A stretch of 64,000 nt of DNA, from assembly GCF_001661345.1 (NCBI RefSeq), contig NW_017962914.1, positions 832,439 to 896,438 of the forward strand, read 5' to 3'. The position numbers and the translations under genes are program-made. The DNA is from Ascoidea rubescens DSM 1968. Taxonomy: Eukaryota; Ascomycota; Saccharomycetes; Ascoideales; Ascoideaceae. How positions within the stretch are numbered: position 1 is the first letter of the stretch; the number at the start of each line of letters is the position of its first letter. Below the pieces are notes generated by a model. That model saw only the letters and a program-made list of their open reading frames with translations. It was not told the origin of the DNA and searched no databases. Positions 59,314 through 64,000 of this stretch are shown in pieces.

Positions 59314-62300
59314 TTACCAGAAATCAATACCAATGACTAATGCCAATAAAGCCATTCTAACATATAATCCATATCTCATTTGTCTGAAATATGCTGCTCT
59401 TTGATCAAAATCAACTTCTTCTTTGATTTCATTAACTCTAGGTAATGGATGCATAATACACATGTGTTGTTTAGCATATGATAAGATATTGTTATCAATC
59501 ACATATGCATTTTTGAATTTTTCATAAATTGCACGATCTGAAAATCTTTCTTCTTGAACTCTTGTAATATAAAGCACGTCTGACTCAGAAACAATTGCTG
59601 GTGTTAACTCTTCAGTTTCACCACTCAACAAATGTGATCTTTCTAAACTGTCCTTAATTTCTGAAGGCAATGATAATTCCTTTGGAGAAACTAATTGGAT
59701 TCGGACTTGATAGTTTTTCAATAATTGACATAAAGAATGAACTGGTCTACCATATTTAAGATCACCAACAAATGTGATAGTCAACCCATTCACTGTACCT
59801 AACTCTTCTCTAATAGTGAATAAATCTAAAAATGCTTGTGTTGGATGTTCTCTAGATCCATTTCCACAATTAATAATAGGAACTGGCGAATATTTTGCAG
59901 CAATCGCAGCAGAGTTTTCATCTGGATGACGAATGGCAATACCATCAGAATATGAAGCTAAGGTTCTAATTGTATCTTGTAATGTTTCACCCTTTTTGAC
60001 AGAAGAAGATTCCGATTTAACTGAAACAACTTTACCGCCCAATCTTATCATAGCTGCCTCTGTAGAAGTACATGTTCTAGTTGATGGCTCGTAAAACATA
60101 GTGGTCAATAATCTCCCCTTCAATAATTCCAAACAGCCAACTCTTTGGACACATAATTTCATTTCTTGAGCTACTGCAAATAGAATGTGCAAATCAGATC
60201 TTTTGAATTGTTGAACAGATAATATTGATTTCTTCAAGAAAGGATTATTACCTCTAATAAATGACTCAATAGCACCGGGAGCAGATAATTCGTGTGGCAT
60301 AGGTAAATATAATAGATCCTTAACATCTTTACTTTCACTTTCGATAATAGCGCTGTCATCTAATAAATCAAATGGCTTGATAGCGGATGGTCTTCTTGGA
60401 GCTGAAAATGAAAATCTTGATAATCTTGGTGATTTCAAAATATCTGTTTTACTGATGGTTTTAGTGTCTTTTTTGGAAACTGTGGTTCTCAAACAATCAG
60501 TGTCGGTAGCTTCAAGTGGTATGTTTTTACCTAGAGCAGTAATCAATAATTTGGCACACTTGACATTTGTGACCAATGGAACAGCAAAATCAATAGCCAT
60601 TCTTCTAGATTTGTAACCCTTTGAAATATAATTGGCAGGTCTTCTGAATCTGTTAGAGGACGGTAAATTTATGTACAAGTCAATTAAATTGTTGGCCAAG
60701 TGATCTGTCAAAGAATATTCGGAAACTTCATTTTCAATTTCAAGAAAATTGATTGGAACTAAATGTTCATGGTAATAGTTATAAGTACCAGCAGTAGCAA
60801 ATAACTTGTAACCTTGTTTGACAAGATTCTTAATAAATGGCAACAACTCGGTTTTTTCTTTATATGAGCCAATACTTAATAAAATGTTTTTCTTTGGTAG
60901 GGGCAATCCGGATGCAACAAAAGCTTTTAGATAAGCTTCATATTGGTTTTTGGCAATAGAAGCAACTTCACCAGTTGAGGCCATTTCAACACCGAGAATA
61001 GGGTCAGCACCCGATAATCTAGAAAATGAAAACTGGGGAACTTTAATACCAACATAATCATCAGGCAATTTTTCGTTAGGATATGGTTTGACAGGTAATC
61101 CAACAATAGCTTTGGTTGCCATTTCAATCAAATCAGTGCCCACAACTTTAGAAACAAATGGAAAAGATCTGGATGCTCTAACATTACACTCAATAACTTT
61201 GATTTCATCATCTTTAGCGATAAACTGAATATTCATAGGACCAGTGATACATAGAGCTTCCGCAATCTTGGCCGTAGCAACAACAATTTTGGCCACTGTG
61301 TGTTTGGACAAATCTTGTGGTGGACAAACCAAAGTAGCATCACCGGAATGAACACCAGCGTTTTCAACATGCTCTGAAACGACATGCATTATAAGTTTAC
61401 CATCATTGGCAACGGCGTCCATTTCAATTTCTTTAGCGTTCTCTATGAATTTGGTGATAACAACCGGATAATCACGATTAACAGCAGCAGCTTCTTGTAA
61501 GAATGTTCTGAGTTGCTCAGGAGAATGTGATACATTCATGGCTGCACCACTAAGAACATAAGAAGGTCTGACTAAAACTGGATAACTAACCTTGTCAGCA
61601 AACGCATAAGCTTCTTCGATAGAGGTCAATTCTTTCCATTCGGGTTGATCAACATGGATGTTATCAAGCATACGACTAAATTTGTAACGGTTTTCAGCTG
61701 AATCAATGGATTCTGGATTAGTACCTAAAATGTTGATCCTTTGTCTGTGCAATGTTAAAGCAATGTTGTTCGAGGTTTGACCACCCATAGAAATGATTAC
61801 ACCAGATGATTTTTCTAATTCATAGATATCAAGGACTCTTTCTAAGTTAATGGTTTCAAAATAAAGTCTGTCAGCTTCGTCATAATCAGTAGAAACAGTT
61901 TCTGGATTATAATTGATCATGACTGTCTTGAATCCTTGTTCTCTAAGAGTTCTAATAGCTCTGACAGCACACCAATCAAATTCAACTGATGAACCAATTC
62001 TGTAAACACCACTACCCAATACGATAATACCATTATCATTGAATTCAAGATCGCTTGAATTGGCATTATATGTCAAATAAAGATAATTAGTGTGACATGG
62101 AAATTCAGCAGCAACAGTATCAATTTGTTTGGCAAATGGAATAATTCCCATTTCTTTTCTCAAGTTTCTAATAAAGATTTCGTTAGAGTTTAAGAATTTT
62201 GCAATTTGTCTGTCTTCAAAACCTAATTGTTTAGCCTCCCTGAATATATGTTTTGGCAAGTTTTCTTTAGTTCTATATGACAGGATTTTCTCACCGAATT

Positions 62301-64000
62301 TAATCAAGTAATTTAATTTATTTAAAAACCATTTGTCAATCTTTGTCAATGACCAAATTTTATCGACAGTGTAACCATTTGATAATGCGTTAGCAACAGC
62401 GAATAATCTTTGGTCGGATGGTGTTTGCAATTCAGTATCAATATCAATGGACATCAACGCTTGAGTTTCGTTAAAACCGATGTTATGATAGTCAGTTGAA
62501 CGAATAGCTTTTTGGATCGCTTCTTCAAAGTTACGACCAATTGACATGACTTCACCAACAGATTTCATGGAACTATTCAAAGAACTTGAAACTCGGGTGA
62601 ATTTCTTTAAGTCCCATCTTGGAATCTTGACAACAATATAGTCAAGAGATGGTTCAAAACAAGAATAAGTTGATTGGGTGACTGAGTTTCTAATCTCGTT
62701 CAAAGGAATATTAAGACCTAGTTTGGCAGCAGTATAAGCAAGAGGATAACCAGTGGCTTTTGAAGCTAAAGCAGATGATCTAGAAAGACGGGCATTGACC
62801 TCAATAATACAGTATTCCTTTGAAGTTGGATTCAAAGCATATTGAATATTACATTCACCAACAACACCCAAATGTCTAATAACATTGACAGCAGTGGATC
62901 TAAGCATCATATAATCTTCATCAGACAAAGTTTGAGAGGGTGCAACAACAATGGAATCACCAGTATGAATACCTAATGGATCGAAATTTTCCATATTACA
63001 AACAGTGATACAGTTATCGAAAGCATCTCTGACAACTTCATATTCAATTTCTTTCCAACCTTTCATTGATCTCTCAACCAAAACTTGAGGAGAAGTAGCA
63101 AATGCTTTTTCACATAATTCAGTTAATTGTTGCTCGTTATCAGCAAAACCTGAACCTAAACCACCCAAAGCATAAGCGGCTCTAACAATGACTGGGAACC
63201 CAATTTTTTTAACAGCATTAAGGGCTTCTTCGATGGAAGATGCAGTTTCTGATTTAGCACATTTTTCACCAATGGAGTCCATTGATCTAGCAAATAATTC
63301 TCTATCTTCGGTTGTGATAATAGTTTGGATTGGTGTACCAAGAACCTTGACTCCCAAAGACTCAAATTCATCCTTTAATTGGATACCAACATTAAGTGCA
63401 GTTTGGCCACCAAAGGTGCAGTAGATAGAATCTGGTTTTTCTTTGATAATAACTTTTCTAACGAATTCTGGGGTAACAGGCAAAAAATAAACCTTATCAG
63501 CTAGACCCTTAGAAGTTTGAATGGTAGCAATGTTTGGATTTATAAGAACAGTGTAAATGCCTTCTTCTTTTAACGCTTTGATAGCTTGAGAGCCAGAGTA
63601 ATCGAATTCACCGGCCTGACCAATAGAAAGACCACCAGAACCAAGAACCAAACATTTTTTGGTTCTGACAACAGGATGTTTTAATTTATTTTCAGTCAAG
63701 TTACCGCCAGGGAATTCAACAGCCTTTTTGATACCATCAATAGCTTGCAAGATGGAATCTATAAAGACATCGAATAAAAATTCAGTATCTTTTGGACCAG
63801 GAGCTGATTCTGGATGAAATTGAACTGAAAAAATTGGTAATGATTTGTGGTAGATACCTTCATTGGAACCATCATTAGCGTTTACAAACAATTCATCCCA
63901 ATCTTCAGATAAAGTTGATTTGTCAACAGCAAAACCGTGATTTTGAGAGGTGATGTAGCAGGAACCAGAGATGGTTGAAGTACAAGGAATATTTTGACCT
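59314..64000 (-). CDS. URA2: Carbamoyl-phosphate synthetase / aspartate transcarbamylase (Ura2), 5' part outside the window, no DHOase-like domain
   Basis: About 1561 residues are visible, and the reading frame is open to the right edge, so the start lies beyond it. Ura2 makes carbamoyl phosphate from glutamine and joins it to aspartate, the first steps of pyrimidine synthesis. Visible parts: end of the glutaminase domain ([21 protein letters not shown]); both CPSase halves ([34 protein letters not shown]); the regulatory MGS domain ([30 protein letters not shown]); then only ~90 residues of linker; then aspartate transcarbamylase ([35 protein letters not shown]). S. cerevisiae Ura2 has an inactive DHOase-like domain where the linker is. 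The linker carries RRPSA, a PKA-type site. One CTG codon was seen (62281-62283). Confidence 0.97.
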   Translation of the reverse strand, partial: GQNIPCTSTISGSCYITSQNHGFAVDKSTLSEDWDELFVNANDGSNEGIYHKSLPIFSVQFHPESAPGPKDTEFLFDVFIDSILQAIDGIKKAVEFPGGNLTENKLKHPVVRTKKCLVLGSGGLSIGQAGEFDYSGSQAIKALKEEGIYTVLINPNIATIQTSKGLADKVYFLPVTPEFVRKVIIKEKPDSIYCTFGGQTALNVGIQLKDEFESLGVKVLGTPIQTIITTEDRELFARSMDSIGEKCAKSETASSIEEALNAVKKIGFPVIVRAAYALGGLGSGFADNEQQLTELCEKAFATSPQVLVERSMKGWKEIEYEVVRDAFDNCITVCNMENFDPLGIHTGDSIVVAPSQTLSDEDYMMLRSTAVNVIRHLGVVGECNIQYALNPTSKEYCIIEVNARLSRSSALASKATGYPLAYTAAKLGLNIPLNEIRNSVTQSTYSCFEPSLDYIVVKIPRWDLKKFTRVSSSLNSSMKSVGEVMSIGRNFEEAIQKAIRSTDYHNIGFNETQALMSIDIDTELQTPSDQRLFAVANALSNGYTVDKIWSLTKIDKWFLNKLNYLIKFGEKILSYRTKENLPKHIFREAKQLGFEDRQIAKFLNSNEIFIRNLRKEMGIIPFAKQIDTVAAEFPCHTNYLYLTYNANSSDLEFNDNGIIVLGSGVYRIGSSVEFDWCAVRAIRTLREQGFKTVMINYNPETVSTDYDEADRLYFETINLERVLDIYELEKSSGVIISMGGQTSNNIALTLHRQRINILGTNPESIDSAENRYKFSRMLDNIHVDQPEWKELTSIEEAYAFADKVSYPVLVRPSYVLSGAAMNVSHSPEQLRTFLQEAAAVNRDYPVVITKFIENAKEIEMDAVANDGKLIMHVVSEHVENAGVHSGDATLVCPPQDLSKHTVAKIVVATAKIAEALCITGPMNIQFIAKDDEIKVIECNVRASRSFPFVSKVVGTDLIEMATKAIVGLPVKPYPNEKLPDDYVGIKVPQFSFSRLSGADPILGVEMASTGEVASIAKNQYEAYLKAFVASGLPLPKKNILLSIGSYKEKTELLPFIKNLVKQGYKLFATAGTYNYYHEHLVPINFLEIENEVSEYSLTDHLANNLIDLYINLPSSNRFRRPANYISKGYKSRRMAIDFAVPLVTNVKCAKLLITALGKNIPLEATDTDCLRTTVSKKDTKTISKTDILKSPRLSRFSFSAPRRPSAIKPFDLLDDSAIIESESKDVKDLLYLPMPHELSAPGAIESFIRGNNPFLKKSILSVQQFKRSDLHILFAVAQEMKLCVQRVGCLELLKGRLLTTMFYEPSTRTCTSTEAAMIRLGGKVVSVKSESSSVKKGETLQDTIRTLASYSDGIAIRHPDENSAAIAAKYSPVPIINCGNGSREHPTQAFLDLFTIREELGTVNGLTITFVGDLKYGRPVHSLCQLLKNYQVRIQLVSPKELSLPSEIKDSLERSHLLSGETEELTPAIVSESDVLYITRVQEERFSDRAIYEKFKNAYVIDNNILSYAKQHMCIMHPLPRVNEIKEEVDFDQRAAYFRQMRYGLYVRMALLALVIGIDFW

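Overview
This window is nuclear DNA of a budding yeast (Saccharomycotina). It is AT-rich and gene-dense, with mostly uninterrupted genes. Four genes carry one short intron just after the start codon, each with a perfect TACTAAC branch point. Almost every conserved product is a yeast housekeeping protein. Conserved genes are swollen by Asn/Asp/Lys-rich low-complexity insertions. CTG codons are nearly absent: by my own reading there are none in HEM2 or SSE1, one in the visible URA2 and three in CLU1. That is true even where the third base is GC-rich, so the window probably comes from a lineage that reassigned CUG (most likely to Ser). I cannot name the species.

Layout, left to right: an SSO-type plasma-membrane syntaxin (1004-1810, -); a 2428-residue Asn-rich protein ending in a U2AF-homology motif (2287-9573, -); a GC-rich island with no assigned gene (about 10220-10880); IKS1 kinase (-, split); SGF11 of the SAGA deubiquitinase module (-, split, easily missed); YPT7 (-); ERG27 (+, split); ERV2 (+); TIF5 (-); RRP9 (-); a decayed stretch plus a small leucine-rich-repeat protein; a tricalbin (-); YPP1 (+); a small unknown membrane protein (-); POP5 (+); CLU1/TIF31 (-); a KRE5/UGGT-family ER glucosyltransferase with HDEL (-); two convergent hotdog-thioesterase paralogues; a PITH-domain protein (+); a POP6-like Alba protein (-); HEM2 (+); RAD52 (+); GUK1 (-); SSE1 (-); RSA3 (+, split); and URA2 (-), which runs off the right edge.

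Functional groupings: RNA and ribosome biogenesis/translation (RRP9, RSA3, TIF5, CLU1, POP5, POP6), membrane traffic and contact sites (SSO, YPT7, tricalbin, YPP1) and ER protein folding/glycosylation (ERV2, UGGT/KRE5). SSE1 is a cytosolic chaperone. RRPE-like A/T tracts lie upstream of RRP9, TIF5, RSA3 and CLU1, and a perfect three-unit heat-shock element lies upstream of SSE1. No mobile element, CRISPR array, tRNA or rRNA could be supported.

Most notable points: URA2 appears to lack the vestigial dihydroorotase-like domain; the CTG-codon depletion; the giant candidate Mud2/U2AF65 protein; hidden first exons in SGF11, IKS1, ERG27 and RSA3; a UGGT-like protein with an intact catalytic region; and a GC-rich island that looks unlike its surroundings but matches no gene I know.
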